From: Butyricicoccus faecihominis
Lineage (GTDB): Bacteria; Bacillota; Clostridia; Oscillospirales; Butyricicoccaceae
Direction: 5' to 3'
DNA length: 64,000 bases
Assembly (NCBI RefSeq): GCF_024462775.1
Contig: NZ_JANGCE010000013.1
Span: forward strand, 1-64,000
How positions within the stretch are numbered: the stretch's first letter is position 1; each line of letters begins with the position of its first letter. The position numbers and the translations under genes were made by a program. The notes under the pieces were generated by a model. It saw nothing but the letters and a program-made list of their open reading frames with translations. It had not been told where the DNA came from and searched no databases. Below, in pieces: positions 7,680 through 16,239 of this stretch.

Positions 7680-8564
7680 ATGTTCGGCTTTATCCGCCCG
7701 GTGCGCCCTGAGCTGCGCGTTCGGGAGGTCGATCGGTTTCAGCAGGTCTATTGTGGGCTGTGTCATGCGATACGCGGCCGATACGGCCGGTTTTATACGC
7801 TTTTTTTGAGCTATGATATGACCTTTTACGCGCTGGTAATCGGCTGCGGCAGTACGGAGACCCCGCCGCCCTGCGGCAAGCGGTGCGACGCGAGCCCGTT
7901 TCGCAAAAAGGCCTGCGCCGCGCCGGACGAATTTTTGGAGCGGGCGGCCGATGTGAGCGTGCTGCTCACCTACCATAAGCTGCGCGATAGTCTGGCGGAT
8001 GAAAAGGGCGCAAAGCGGCTTTTGGCAAAAACGCTGTGCCACTTGGGGCGAAAGGGCTACGAACAGGCCCGCGCCCGTCTGCCGGAAGCCGACCGGCGCA
8101 TGGTGCGGGCGCTGGAAGACCTGCAAACGCTGGAACAGCAAAACTGCGATTCCATGGACCGCGCGGCCGACGCTTCCGCGCGGCTGACCGCCGCCGCCGT
8201 GCCCCAAACGGGCGACGCGCGCGAGCGCATCCTCACGCAGATGTTTTACCACGTAGGCCGGTGGGTCTACCTGCTGGACGCCTGCGCCGATGTGGCGGAG
8301 GATCTTGTAAGCGGCAACTACAATCCCGTGGTGCGGCGCTATGGCTTGCAGGCCCCGGCCCTGTCCGAGATCAAGCAGCCGCTGGAAACGACGCTCGAAC
8401 GGTCGCTTGTCGACGTGTGTTCGGCTTTCGACTTGCTCCGGCCCGAGCGGGACGAGGGGCTTTTACGCAATATTATATTTTTGGGTATGCCGCTCGTCAC
8501 GAGACAAGTGCTGGACGGAACCTACCAAACGAACGGAGGATGGGGCAAACATGGATCCCTATAA
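7680..8564 (+). CDS. DUF5685 family protein
   Basis: A 294-residue protein matching DUF5685, which has no known function. It starts MFGFIRPVRPEL and has cysteines near the N-terminus (YCGLCHAIRGRYG) and a second cluster (CGKRCDASPFRKKAC, near residue 62) that could coordinate metal. The rest is mostly helical. Its 3' end overlaps the J-domain gene by 14 bp, so the two are translationally coupled. This pairing and the Cys content suggest a shared job in folding or metal handling, which is inference. Confidence 0.75.
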   Translation: MFGFIRPVRPELRVREVDRFQQVYCGLCHAIRGRYGRFYTLFLSYDMTFYALVIGCGSTETPPPCGKRCDASPFRKKACAAPDEFLERAADVSVLLTYHKLRDSLADEKGAKRLLAKTLCHLGRKGYEQARARLPEADRRMVRALEDLQTLEQQNCDSMDRAADASARLTAAAVPQTGDARERILTQMFYHVGRWVYLLDACADVAEDLVSGNYNPVVRRYGLQAPALSEIKQPLETTLERSLVDVCSAFDLLRPERDEGLLRNIIFLGMPLVTRQVLDGTYQTNGGWGKHGSL

Positions 8565-9162
8565 AGTGCTCGGCGTGACGCCGCAGACCAGCGACGACGA
8601 CGTCAAGCGCGCCTATCGCGATCTGGCGCGCAAATACCATCCCGATAATTATATCAATAACCCGCTGTCCGATCTGGCGGAAGCCCGCATGAAGGAGATC
8701 AACGAGGCTTACGACATGATCATGAACGAGCGCGCCGGAAAAAACGGCGGACCGGCTGGACAGCAGGCGGGAGGCGCGCAAAGCGGGCCTGCCGGGCAGC
8801 GGCAGTACACCGGCGCGAACGCCGGCCTGTACAGTCAGGTGCGTCAGGCGATCAATCAGGGTAATCTGGGGCTCGCGGAGTCGCTTTTGCAGCGTATTTC
8901 CGCGCGGGACGCCGAATGGTTTTTCCTGATGGGCACGGTGTATTACCGCAAGGGCTGGTACGATGAAGCGGGCCGCGCCTATACGCAGGCTTGCCAGATG
9001 GACCCGGCCAATGTGGAATACCGCACCGCGCTGAATAATTTGAACATGTCGGGCGGCTACGGCGGCTACCGCCCGATGGCGGAGGCCAACATGTGCGACT
9101 GCTGCATGCAAATGGCCTGTCTTAACTGCTGCCTGAACGCGTGCTGCGGGGGCGGATGCTGA
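8551..9162 (+). CDS. J-domain (DnaJ-like) protein with TPR-like region and Cys-rich tail
   Basis: About 203 residues. The J-domain (residues 1-65, MDPYKVLGV) holds the HPD tripeptide in KYHPDNY, needed to stimulate Hsp70. A Gly/Ala/Gln-rich linker follows, then a two-helix repeat like a tetratricopeptide (YRKGWYDEAGRAYTQACQMD). The last 25 residues are packed with cysteines (CDCCMQMACLNCC, then CCGGGC). The ATG at 8551 has GGAGG upstream and overlaps the DUF5685 gene. The zinc-finger region of true DnaJ is absent, so this is a specialised co-chaperone; the tail may bind metal or be acylated. Confidence 0.85.
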   Translation: MDPYKVLGVTPQTSDDDVKRAYRDLARKYHPDNYINNPLSDLAEARMKEINEAYDMIMNERAGKNGGPAGQQAGGAQSGPAGQRQYTGANAGLYSQVRQAINQGNLGLAESLLQRISARDAEWFFLMGTVYYRKGWYDEAGRAYTQACQMDPANVEYRTALNNLNMSGGYGGYRPMAEANMCDCCMQMACLNCCLNACCGGGC

Positions 9163-9164
9163 AT

Positions 9165-9668
9165 ATGAATACGAAGTTCCTCGCGCGCGGCGGCCTGCTG
9201 ACGGCCGCCGCCGTCGCGCTGCTATACCTCGGCGGTGTTTCGCCGTGGATCGGCGCGGCGGCCGCGATCGCGGCGGGCGTGTGTTCGGCCGTGCCGCTGC
9301 TTCGGCGCGGACGGGTCAGGTGGTCGGTCCTCATGTACGTGGCGGCTTCAATCCTTTCGGCGCTGATCGTGCCGCGCAAGGGACTGGTCGTCGCGTATAT
9401 CGGTTTTGCCGGGCTGTACCCAATCCTGAAATACCTGATCGAGGCGCACACGCCCCGCGGCATGCAGCGTATTTTAAAGCTGCTTTATTTCAATGCGATC
9501 CTCGCGGCGGCGGTATTCGCGGTAGCCGCCGGCCTGTTCCCGCAGCTGGCGCTTCCGGCAACGTGGCGACTGCTCGTCATTTGGATAGGCCTGAACGCTG
9601 TTTTTGAAATTTACGATATCGGCCTGTCTCGGCTGATCGCCACCCTGCGGCGCAACATGCCGCTCTAA
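9165..9668 (+). CDS. Hypothetical integral membrane protein
   Basis: About 167 residues, almost entirely hydrophobic, with five or six predicted membrane segments, starting MNTKFLARGG. I do not recognise a family. The start is ATG 9165, about 9 nt after GGGGGCGG; ATG 9156 is an alternative that overlaps the J-domain stop. It lies directly behind the DUF5685/J-domain pair and 18 bp before yicC, so it probably shares their transcript. It contains no catalytic motif. Confidence 0.7.
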   Translation: MNTKFLARGGLLTAAAVALLYLGGVSPWIGAAAAIAAGVCSAVPLLRRGRVRWSVLMYVAASILSALIVPRKGLVVAYIGFAGLYPILKYLIEAHTPRGMQRILKLLYFNAILAAAVFAVAAGLFPQLALPATWRLLVIWIGLNAVFEIYDIGLSRLIATLRRNMPL

Positions 9669-9686
9669 CGAGGAAGGGATGAAACC

Positions 9687-10562
9687 ATGAAAAGTATGAC
9701 CGGCTACGGGCGGGCCAAGGAAACGGTCGGTAAATTCACCATCACCGCCGAGCTGCGCGCGGTCAATCACCGCTATCTGGATTGCACGGTAAAAGCGCCG
9801 CGCCAGTACGGCTTTCTGGAAGAAGCGGTGAAGAAGGCCGCCTCCGCGCGCATTGCCCGCGGCAAGGTGGAGGTTTACATCGGCGTAGAGGTCGAGGAAG
9901 CCGCCGATCTTGCGGTCACGGTCAACAACGCCGTGGCGGAGCATTATCTGACAGCGCTGCGCGGTCTGGCCGCGCGGTATGACCTGACGGACGACATCAC
10001 GGTCATGGGGCTCGCGTCCCTGCCCGAGGTGCTCGGCGCCGAGCGGGTGGAGCAGGACGCCGCCGAACTGACGGCGGCGGCGCTCACTGTGTTTGAAACA
10101 GCGGCGGCGCATTTCGATGAGATGCGCGCCAGAGAGGGTGAAAAACTCGCGGGCGATGTGCGAAGCCGCTGCGCCGCGATCGAGAAGATGGTCGGCGTGG
10201 TCGAAGAGCGCTCGCCGGAGCGCGTGCGCGAATACCGCGAAAAGCTGCTTGCCCGCATGCAGGAAGTTTTGAAGGATACCGCGATCGACGAGACGCGCAT
10301 CCTGACCGAAGCCGCCATCTATGCCGATAAGACCGCGGTGGATGAGGAGACCGTCCGCTTGCGTTCGCATCTCAACCAGCTCGATCTTATGCTCGGCGAA
10401 ACGGCGGCGGTGGGCCGCAAACTGGACTTTTTGGTGCAGGAGATGAACCGGGAAGCCAACACGATTGGCTCCAAGGCAAACGACGTGGCGCTCGCGCGCA
10501 CCGTGGTCGACATCAAAAGCGAGATCGAAAAGATCCGCGAACAGATTCAGAACATCGAGTAA
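9687..10562 (+). CDS. yicC: YicC/YloC family endoribonuclease
   Basis: A 291-residue protein with the invariant N-terminus MKSMTGYGRAKE and the C-terminal DUF1732-type domain containing EMNREANTIGSKAND. YicC/YloC proteins are endoribonucleases involved in RNA turnover. It leads the conserved Firmicutes string yicC-remA-gmk-rpoZ-coaBC-priA. The SD GAGGAAGGG is well placed. The remA start follows 15 bp after the stop. Confidence 0.92.
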   Translation: MKSMTGYGRAKETVGKFTITAELRAVNHRYLDCTVKAPRQYGFLEEAVKKAASARIARGKVEVYIGVEVEEAADLAVTVNNAVAEHYLTALRGLAARYDLTDDITVMGLASLPEVLGAERVEQDAAELTAAALTVFETAAAHFDEMRAREGEKLAGDVRSRCAAIEKMVGVVEERSPERVREYREKLLARMQEVLKDTAIDETRILTEAAIYADKTAVDEETVRLRSHLNQLDLMLGETAAVGRKLDFLVQEMNREANTIGSKANDVALARTVVDIKSEIEKIREQIQNIE

Positions 10563-10577
10563 AGCGGGGGAGCACAA

Positions 10578-10844
10578 ATGCGGCTTATCAACATTGGTTT
10601 TGGCAACATGGTGGCGGATACGCGTTTGATCGCGATTGTCAGCCCCGAGTCCGCGCCCGTCAAGCGCACCGTGCAGGAGGCGCGCGACCGCGGCATGGTG
10701 GTGGACGGCACCTATGGCCGCCGCACCCGCGCCGTGCTGATCATGGACAGCGACCATGTGGTGCTGTCCGCCTTGCAGCCGGAAACGGTCGCGGCCCGCA
10801 TGGCGGGCGCCGCCGCCGGAGAGGAGGCCGAGGACGATGCCTAA
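10578..10844 (+). CDS. remA: Extracellular matrix regulator RemA-like (DUF370)
   Basis: An 88-residue DUF370 protein ([17 protein letters not shown], then [17 protein letters not shown]). In Bacillus subtilis RemA is a DNA-binding activator of biofilm matrix and osmoprotection genes. In Clostridia the same small gene sits invariably before gmk, as here. Its last eight bases overlap gmk. The tail after residue 75 is an Ala/Glu-rich extension. Which genes it regulates here is unknown. Confidence 0.9.
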   Translation: MRLINIGFGNMVADTRLIAIVSPESAPVKRTVQEARDRGMVVDGTYGRRTRAVLIMDSDHVVLSALQPETVAARMAGAAAGEEAEDDA

Positions 10845-11403
10845 GGGAACGCTTTATGTATTCACCGGCCCTTCCGGGGCGGGCAAGGGCACGCTTTTAT
10901 CCCGCCTGCTGGGGGAGGACGGCAATCTCTTCCTCTCGGTCTCCGCGACGACGCGCGCGCCGCGTCCGGGCGAAGTCGAAGGGGTGCATTACTACTTCCT
11001 TTCCAAGGCGGATTTTGAAAAGCATATCGCGCAAAACGCTTTTTTGGAATACGCGAAATATGTTGATAACTATTACGGCACGCTGGAGCAGCCGGTAAAC
11101 GACCGGCTCAATGCCGGCCAGGACGTCATCCTCGAGATCGAGGTGCAGGGCGCCATGCAGGTGCGGGCCAAGCGGGCGGACGCCGTGATGGTGTTCATCG
11201 CCCCGCCGAGCTTTGATGAGCTGGCAAGCCGCTTGCGCGGCCGAGGCACGGAAAACGAGGAAAAGGTTCTGAAACGTTTGGAGACCGCCCGGCAGGAGCT
11301 GACGCGCATGAACGAGTTCGACCATGTCGTGGTAAACGATACGGTGGAGCGCGCGGTGCGCGAGCTGCAAGGCATTATTCGTGAAAACCGGCAAAACGCA
11401 TAG
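10837..11403 (+). CDS. gmk: Guanylate kinase
   Basis: Phosphorylates GMP to GDP in purine nucleotide synthesis. It is 188 residues, normal for the family, with the P-loop [10 protein letters not shown] near the N-terminus and [12 protein letters not shown], the GMP-binding stretch. The ATG at 10837 follows GAGGAGG and overlaps the end of remA; longer in-frame extensions upstream are out of character for the family. It is followed by rpoZ after 56 bp. Confidence 0.97.
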   Translation: MPKGTLYVFTGPSGAGKGTLLSRLLGEDGNLFLSVSATTRAPRPGEVEGVHYYFLSKADFEKHIAQNAFLEYAKYVDNYYGTLEQPVNDRLNAGQDVILEIEVQGAMQVRAKRADAVMVFIAPPSFDELASRLRGRGTENEEKVLKRLETARQELTRMNEFDHVVVNDTVERAVRELQGIIRENRQNA

Positions 11404-11459
11404 CTTTTTCGATTTTAGTATATTCATAAAACCACTTACAATCAAAGGAGAAATAGAAG

Positions 11460-11873
11460 ATGCTGAAACCTTCCATGCAAGAACTGATGAAACGGGTGGG
11501 CAACCGCTATCTGCTGGTCAATCTGGCCGCGCAGCGCGCCCGCGATATCGCCGATATTGCGGAAGAAAAGGATGAGCCGCTGAACGATAAGGCGGTAAAG
11601 CTCGCGCTGGACGAGATCGCTGCCGGCACGGTCGTGTACCGGCCCGGCCCGCGCACCGAGGTAATCATCCCGCAGAACAACCCGGTGGCCGCCGCGATCG
11701 TCGATGTGGACGACGCGCTCGTGATGGACGACGAGGACTTTGACGAGGACGCGATCCGCGACGAGGACGACGAGGATGCGGACGACGAGGACGATGCCCG
11801 CAGCCTTTCCGGCGAATACCATGGCGTGGAGGACGACTTTGGCGACGGCGATGTGCCGCCCGAGGATCGATAA
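11460..11873 (+). CDS. rpoZ: RNA polymerase omega subunit with acidic extension
   Basis: A 137-residue omega subunit. Residues 1-65 are the conserved omega fold (MLKPSMQELMKRVGNRYLLV and the AVKLALDEIAAG helix), which helps assemble core polymerase. From about residue 78 the protein becomes an Asp/Glu-rich tail of about 60 residues with long runs such as DEDDEDADDEDD, roughly doubling the normal length. It lies between gmk and coaBC as usual in Firmicutes. The SD AAAGGAG is well spaced. The tail probably is disordered; its role is unknown. Confidence 0.93.
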   Translation: MLKPSMQELMKRVGNRYLLVNLAAQRARDIADIAEEKDEPLNDKAVKLALDEIAAGTVVYRPGPRTEVIIPQNNPVAAAIVDVDDALVMDDEDFDEDAIRDEDDEDADDEDDARSLSGEYHGVEDDFGDGDVPPEDR

Positions 11874-11876
11874 ACC

Positions 11877-13070
11877 ATGGGGCTTACGGGTAAAACGGTC
11901 GTTTTGTGTGTCACGGGCGGTATCGCGGCCTATAAAGCGGCCGATCTGACAAGCAAGCTGCGCGGCGCGGGCGCCGAGGTGCGCGTGCTGATGACGGCTT
12001 CGGCGACTGAATTTATCACCCCTGTCACATTTGAGACGCTTTCGGGCTTTCGCGCGATTGTTGACACGTTCGACCGTGATTTCGCGTGGGAGGTCGAGCA
12101 TATCTCGCTTGCCAAAGCGGCGGATGTGTTCGTGATCGCACCGGCCACGGCCAATGTGATCGCCAAGGCCGCGCACGGGATCGCGGACGACATGGTCACG
12201 ACCACGCTGCTGGCCACGGGCGCGCCGGTCGTGGTCGCGCCCGCGATGAACACCGGCATGTACGATAACCCGGTCACGCAGCAAAACCTAGCCACCCTTC
12301 GCGCGCGGGGCGTTCTGCTGGTGGAACCGGCGGCGGGCCGCCTTGCCTGCGGCGACACCGGACGGGGCAAGCTCGCGGATACCGCCGAGATCATGCACGT
12401 GATCGAACGCGCTTTGACGCGGCAGGACCTTGCGGGCAGGCGCGTGCTGGTCACCGCCGGGCCGACGCAGGAAGCGCTCGATCCGGTACGCTTTCTATCC
12501 AACCATTCCTCCGGCAAAATGGGCTATGCCGTGGCGGCCCGCGCCGCGTTGCGCGGCGCCGAGGTAACATTGGTCTCCGGGCCGACGGCGCTGTCCGCGC
12601 CGTGGGACGTTGCCTTTGTGCCGGTCGCCTCCGCGCGGGATATGTACGACGCGGTGCTGTCGCGCGCGGACGCGCAGGATATCATCGTCAAAGCGGCGGC
12701 CGTGGGCGACTACCGCCCGGCGGAGGAGCACAGTGAAAAGATCAAAAAGGCGGCGGACGATATGACCCTGCCGCTGACGCGTAACCCGGATATTTTGGCC
12801 GCGCTCGGCGGGCGGAAAAAGCCCGGCCAGCTTCTCTGCGGCTTTGCCATGGAAACGCGGGATTTGATTCAGAACGCGCAGGATAAGTTGCGCCGCAAAA
12901 ACTGCGATATGCTGGTCGCCAACAGTCTGCGGGACGCGGGCGCGGGCTTTCAGCACGATACCAACGCGGCGACCCTGCTGTTCGCGGACGGAAGCCGCGA
13001 GACCGCGCCGCTCATGCGGAAAGAGGAACTGGCCGATCTGATTCTGGACCGGCTGCTGGAACTGGCGTAA
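11877..13070 (+). CDS. coaBC: CoaBC: PPC decarboxylase / phosphopantothenate-cysteine ligase
   Basis: A bifunctional enzyme of coenzyme A synthesis, 397 residues. The N-terminal CoaC flavoprotein domain (residues 1-185) shows MNTGMYDNPVTQQN and the ACGDTGRGKL segment with its essential Cys. The C-terminal CoaB ligase domain shows TAGPTQEALDPVRF, SGKMGYAVA and AAAVGDYRPA. It begins 3 bp after rpoZ stops. This is the ordinary fused form for Firmicutes, with nothing unusual. Confidence 0.97.
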   Translation: MGLTGKTVVLCVTGGIAAYKAADLTSKLRGAGAEVRVLMTASATEFITPVTFETLSGFRAIVDTFDRDFAWEVEHISLAKAADVFVIAPATANVIAKAAHGIADDMVTTTLLATGAPVVVAPAMNTGMYDNPVTQQNLATLRARGVLLVEPAAGRLACGDTGRGKLADTAEIMHVIERALTRQDLAGRRVLVTAGPTQEALDPVRFLSNHSSGKMGYAVAARAALRGAEVTLVSGPTALSAPWDVAFVPVASARDMYDAVLSRADAQDIIVKAAAVGDYRPAEEHSEKIKKAADDMTLPLTRNPDILAALGGRKKPGQLLCGFAMETRDLIQNAQDKLRRKNCDMLVANSLRDAGAGFQHDTNAATLLFADGSRETAPLMRKEELADLILDRLLELA

Positions 13071-13093
13071 AATGATTGGAAAGGGGCGTGTTC

Positions 13094-15562
13094 ATGGAAG
13101 AAAACCTAAGGGATAAGATCTGCGCGGTCGCCGTGGACGCGGCCACCTTTGCGATCGACAAATTATATTCGTACCGTGTGCCGGACGAGCTGCGGGGAAG
13201 GGCTGCCATCGGTAGCCGTGTCCTCGTGCCGTTCGGCTTTGGCAATAAACGGGCGGAAGGCGTGGTGCTCGCCTTCCGCGAGGGCCTGCCGGACCGTAAG
13301 CTCAAGCCCGTGATCGAGGTGCTGGACGAACGCCCTATCCTTTCGCGCGAGCAGCTTGCGCTCGCCGCGTGGATGCGGGAGCGGCTGTACTGCACTTTTT
13401 TCGATTGCGTGCGCGTCATGCTGCCCGCGGGCCTGTGGTTCAAACGGCGCGAGACCTATACGCTTTCCCATACGGCCGCGCTGGACGAGCTGCACCGGCG
13501 GGCCGGGCTCACGGGCGAGGTGCTGCTTCTATTCTCCGCGCCGGGGCAAACGCTGGCGCTGGAGGAAATCCGCGGCGCGCTGCCGGGTAAACCGGTGCAG
13601 GGCGTTTTGGACGCGCTCACAGGCGAGGGCGTGCTCCAGTACCGCAGCAATACCGCGCGGCGTTCGGGCGATAAGACCGAAAAGCTGCTATACCTCGCGG
13701 TGGAGGCCGAACAGGCGAGAAACCGCGTGGCCGCCGGGCGCAGCCCGGTGCGGCAGGATGTGGTCGCCGTCCTTTCGGACGGCTTGCGGATGAGCCAAAA
13801 GGAGCTTTGCTATATGACGGGCGCATCAGACGCGACCGTTCGGGATATGGTAAAGAAGGGCATTCTCGCCGTAGACTATGCCGAAACCTTGCGCACACCG
13901 GATTTTTCCGAGATCCCGCCCGTGCCGTCCCCGCTCCTTTCGGGCGAGCAGCAGCGGGCGTATGAGGGACTCGCCGCCCTGCTGCGTGAAAACGAGGCGC
14001 GCGCCGCCCTGCTTTTCGGCGTTACAGGAAGCGGCAAAACACAGGTGTATTTAAAGCTGATCGAGGATGCGCTGGCGCTGGACAAAAGCGCGATCGTGCT
14101 GGTGCCTGAGATCGGGCTGACGCCGCAGGTGCTGCGGCAGTTCGTCGGCCGCTTTGGCGAAACGGTGGCGGTGCAGCACTCGGCTCTTTCGGCGGGCGAG
14201 CGGTACGACAGCTTTAAACTGATCCAGTCGGGCCGCGCGCGCGTGGTCATCGGCACGCGGTCGGCCGTGTTTGCGCCCGTGCGCGATCTGGGCGTACTGA
14301 TCATCGATGAGGAGCAGGACGCCGCCTACCGTTCCGAGCAGACCCCGCGCTACCATGCGCGCGACGTGGCCAAGTACCGCGCCGCAAAGGAAAAGGCGCT
14401 GCTCGTGCTCGGTTCGGCCACGCCCTCGGTGGAAACGTACTGGGGCGCGACGCAGGGCAAATATCCGATTTTCCGGCTTGCCGAGCGTTTCCTCGGCACG
14501 GCGCTGCCCGAGGTGGTCGTCGCCGACCAACGCGGGCTTGTGCGAGAGGGCCGCGCGGGCGTGATCGGCCCGCAGCTGGAAGCCGAGCTCGCGGAAACGC
14601 TGGAAGCGCACAAGCAGGCCATCCTGTTTTTGAACCGCCGGGGCAATAGCCGCGTGATCGGCTGCGCGCTGTGCGGCTGGGTGCCCGAGTGCCCCTCCTG
14701 TTCGACGACGATGACCTATCATTCCGCTTCCGGCCGGGCGATGTGCCACTACTGCGGCGCGTCCGTACGGATCACAGGCGCGTGCCCCGTTTGCGGCGGC
14801 AGCGACCTGTTCACCGAAACGCCGGGCACGCAGCGGGTCGAACAGGAGCTGAATGAAAAATTCCCCACGGCCCGCGTTTTGCGCATGGATGCGGATACCA
14901 TGCATACCAAGGGCGCGCATGAAAAGCTGCTTTCCAAATTTGCGGGCGGCGGGGCGGATATCCTGCTCGGCACCCAAATGGTGACCAAGGGGCTGGATTT
15001 TGAAAACGTTACGCTCGTCGGCGTGTTGGACGCGGACCAAAGCCTTTACGCGCAGGATTACCGCGCAAGGGAGCGCACCTTTTCTTTGATCACGCAGGTG
15101 GTGGGCCGTGCGGGCCGCCGGTTCGATACGGGCCGGGCGATCATTCAAACCTACAGCCCGACGCATCCCGTGATCCTTTCCGCGGCCCGGCAGGACTATG
15201 AAAAGTTTTATGAAAGCGAAATGGAGACCAGACAGGCCTTGCAGTGCCCGCCGGTCGCGGAGCTTACCGTTTTAACGGCTTCGGGCGAGGTGGAGCAACA
15301 GGTGCTGCAATGTCTGCTGCGGCTCAAAACTAGGCTGCTCAGCCTGATGGAAGGGCAATACGCCGATCTAAAGACCCCTGTTTTAGGTCCGGCGGCTGCA
15401 TCCATGGTGCGGGTGATGGGGCGTTACCGTTACCATTTAACCCTGCGCGGCGCGCAAAGCGCGCGCTGGCGCACGCTGATCGCGGGCGTGATCCGCGAAT
15501 TTATGACGGACGGAAAAAACCGGGGCGTTTCGCTTTACGCGGACCAAAACCCCGATCTTTAA
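13094..15562 (+). CDS. priA: Primosomal replication restart helicase PriA
   Basis: A superfamily 2 3'-5' helicase that reloads the replisome at stalled forks. It is about 822 residues. An N-terminal DNA-binding domain is followed by the Walker A motif LLFGVTGSGKTQVY (about residue 310), a DEEQD box and paired zinc-binding motifs (CALCGWVPECPSC and CHYCGASVRITGACPVC). The helicase C domain follows (GTQMVTKGLDFENV, then QVVGRAGR). ATG 13094 is chosen because AAGGGG precedes it by about 8 nt; TTG 13076 adds six unconserved residues. Repeat element E2 begins at the stop codon. Confidence 0.97.
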   Translation: MEENLRDKICAVAVDAATFAIDKLYSYRVPDELRGRAAIGSRVLVPFGFGNKRAEGVVLAFREGLPDRKLKPVIEVLDERPILSREQLALAAWMRERLYCTFFDCVRVMLPAGLWFKRRETYTLSHTAALDELHRRAGLTGEVLLLFSAPGQTLALEEIRGALPGKPVQGVLDALTGEGVLQYRSNTARRSGDKTEKLLYLAVEAEQARNRVAAGRSPVRQDVVAVLSDGLRMSQKELCYMTGASDATVRDMVKKGILAVDYAETLRTPDFSEIPPVPSPLLSGEQQRAYEGLAALLRENEARAALLFGVTGSGKTQVYLKLIEDALALDKSAIVLVPEIGLTPQVLRQFVGRFGETVAVQHSALSAGERYDSFKLIQSGRARVVIGTRSAVFAPVRDLGVLIIDEEQDAAYRSEQTPRYHARDVAKYRAAKEKALLVLGSATPSVETYWGATQGKYPIFRLAERFLGTALPEVVVADQRGLVREGRAGVIGPQLEAELAETLEAHKQAILFLNRRGNSRVIGCALCGWVPECPSCSTTMTYHSASGRAMCHYCGASVRITGACPVCGGSDLFTETPGTQRVEQELNEKFPTARVLRMDADTMHTKGAHEKLLSKFAGGGADILLGTQMVTKGLDFENVTLVGVLDADQSLYAQDYRARERTFSLITQVVGRAGRRFDTGRAIIQTYSPTHPVILSAARQDYEKFYESEMETRQALQCPPVAELTVLTASGEVEQQVLQCLLRLKTRLLSLMEGQYADLKTPVLGPAAASMVRVMGRYRYHLTLRGAQSARWRTLIAGVIREFMTDGKNRGVSLYADQNPDL

Positions 15563-15682
15563 TTAGGAATTAGTAATTAGTAATGAGTAATTGCGGTATC
15601 GGCCGCAGGCCGATGATTAAAATAGTCGCGCGCCGCGCGTATCCTCAATTACTAACTACTAACTACTAATTACTAATTATTC
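15561..15682. repeat. MITE-like intergenic repeat, family E, copy 2
   Basis: AT-rich terminal arms (AATTAGGAATTAGTAATTAG on the left; the complementary TTACTAACTACTAATT word set on the right) flank a GC-rich centre. TAATTGCGGTATCGGCCGCA (15588-15607) followed by GGCCGAT is the exact reverse complement of the core of copy 1 at 6951-7124. It lies between priA and def and has no coding capacity. It is shorter than copy 1 by an interior segment. Confidence 0.75.
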
Positions 15683-15726
15683 ATTGAACCAACTACTGAA
15701 CTTAAAGGATAACAAAGGAGATAAAA

Positions 15727-16239
15727 ATGGCACTTCGTAAGATTTTGACCGAGGAAGACGAGCAGCTCAAAAAGCGCAGCCGCAAGGTGGAAAAGTTCGA
15801 CGACCGGCTGCACCAGTTAATAGACGATATGCGCGAAACGCTGGAAAACGCCGGCGGCGTAGGCTTGGCCGCGCCGCAGGTGGGTATCTTGCGCCGCGTG
15901 GTCGTATTGCTCGACGTCAATCAGGAGCCCGAGGAGGTCGTCGAGCTGGTCAACCCCGAGGTGATCGAAACGCGGGGGGAAGAGCGCGTAATTGAAGGCT
16001 GTTTGTCTGTTCCCGGCCGCTGGGGCTATGTCACCCGGCCCACTTGGGCTAAAATCCGCGCGCAGGACCGCGATGGAAACTGGTTGGAGCGCGAAGGCGA
16101 GGGCATGGTCGCTCAGTGCTTTTGCCATGAAACGGAACATTTAGACGGGCATCTTTTCACGGAAAAGGTGGAAGAATATGTGGATATAGAAGCTTTGCGC
16201 GCGGAGAACGAGGCGGAAGCGGAGGGCGGCGCCGAATGA
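15727..16239 (+). CDS. def: Peptide deformylase
   Basis: Removes the N-formyl group from nascent proteins. It is 170 residues with all three family motifs: GVGLAAPQ, EGCLSVP (metal-binding Cys) and HETEHLDG, the HExxH zinc/iron site. The SD AAGGAG is well placed. Its last four bases overlap the fmt start (ATGA), so removal and addition of the formyl group are encoded in tandem. It resumes the housekeeping block after repeat E2. Confidence 0.97.
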   Translation: MALRKILTEEDEQLKKRSRKVEKFDDRLHQLIDDMRETLENAGGVGLAAPQVGILRRVVVLLDVNQEPEEVVELVNPEVIETRGEERVIEGCLSVPGRWGYVTRPTWAKIRAQDRDGNWLEREGEGMVAQCFCHETEHLDGHLFTEKVEEYVDIEALRAENEAEAEGGAE

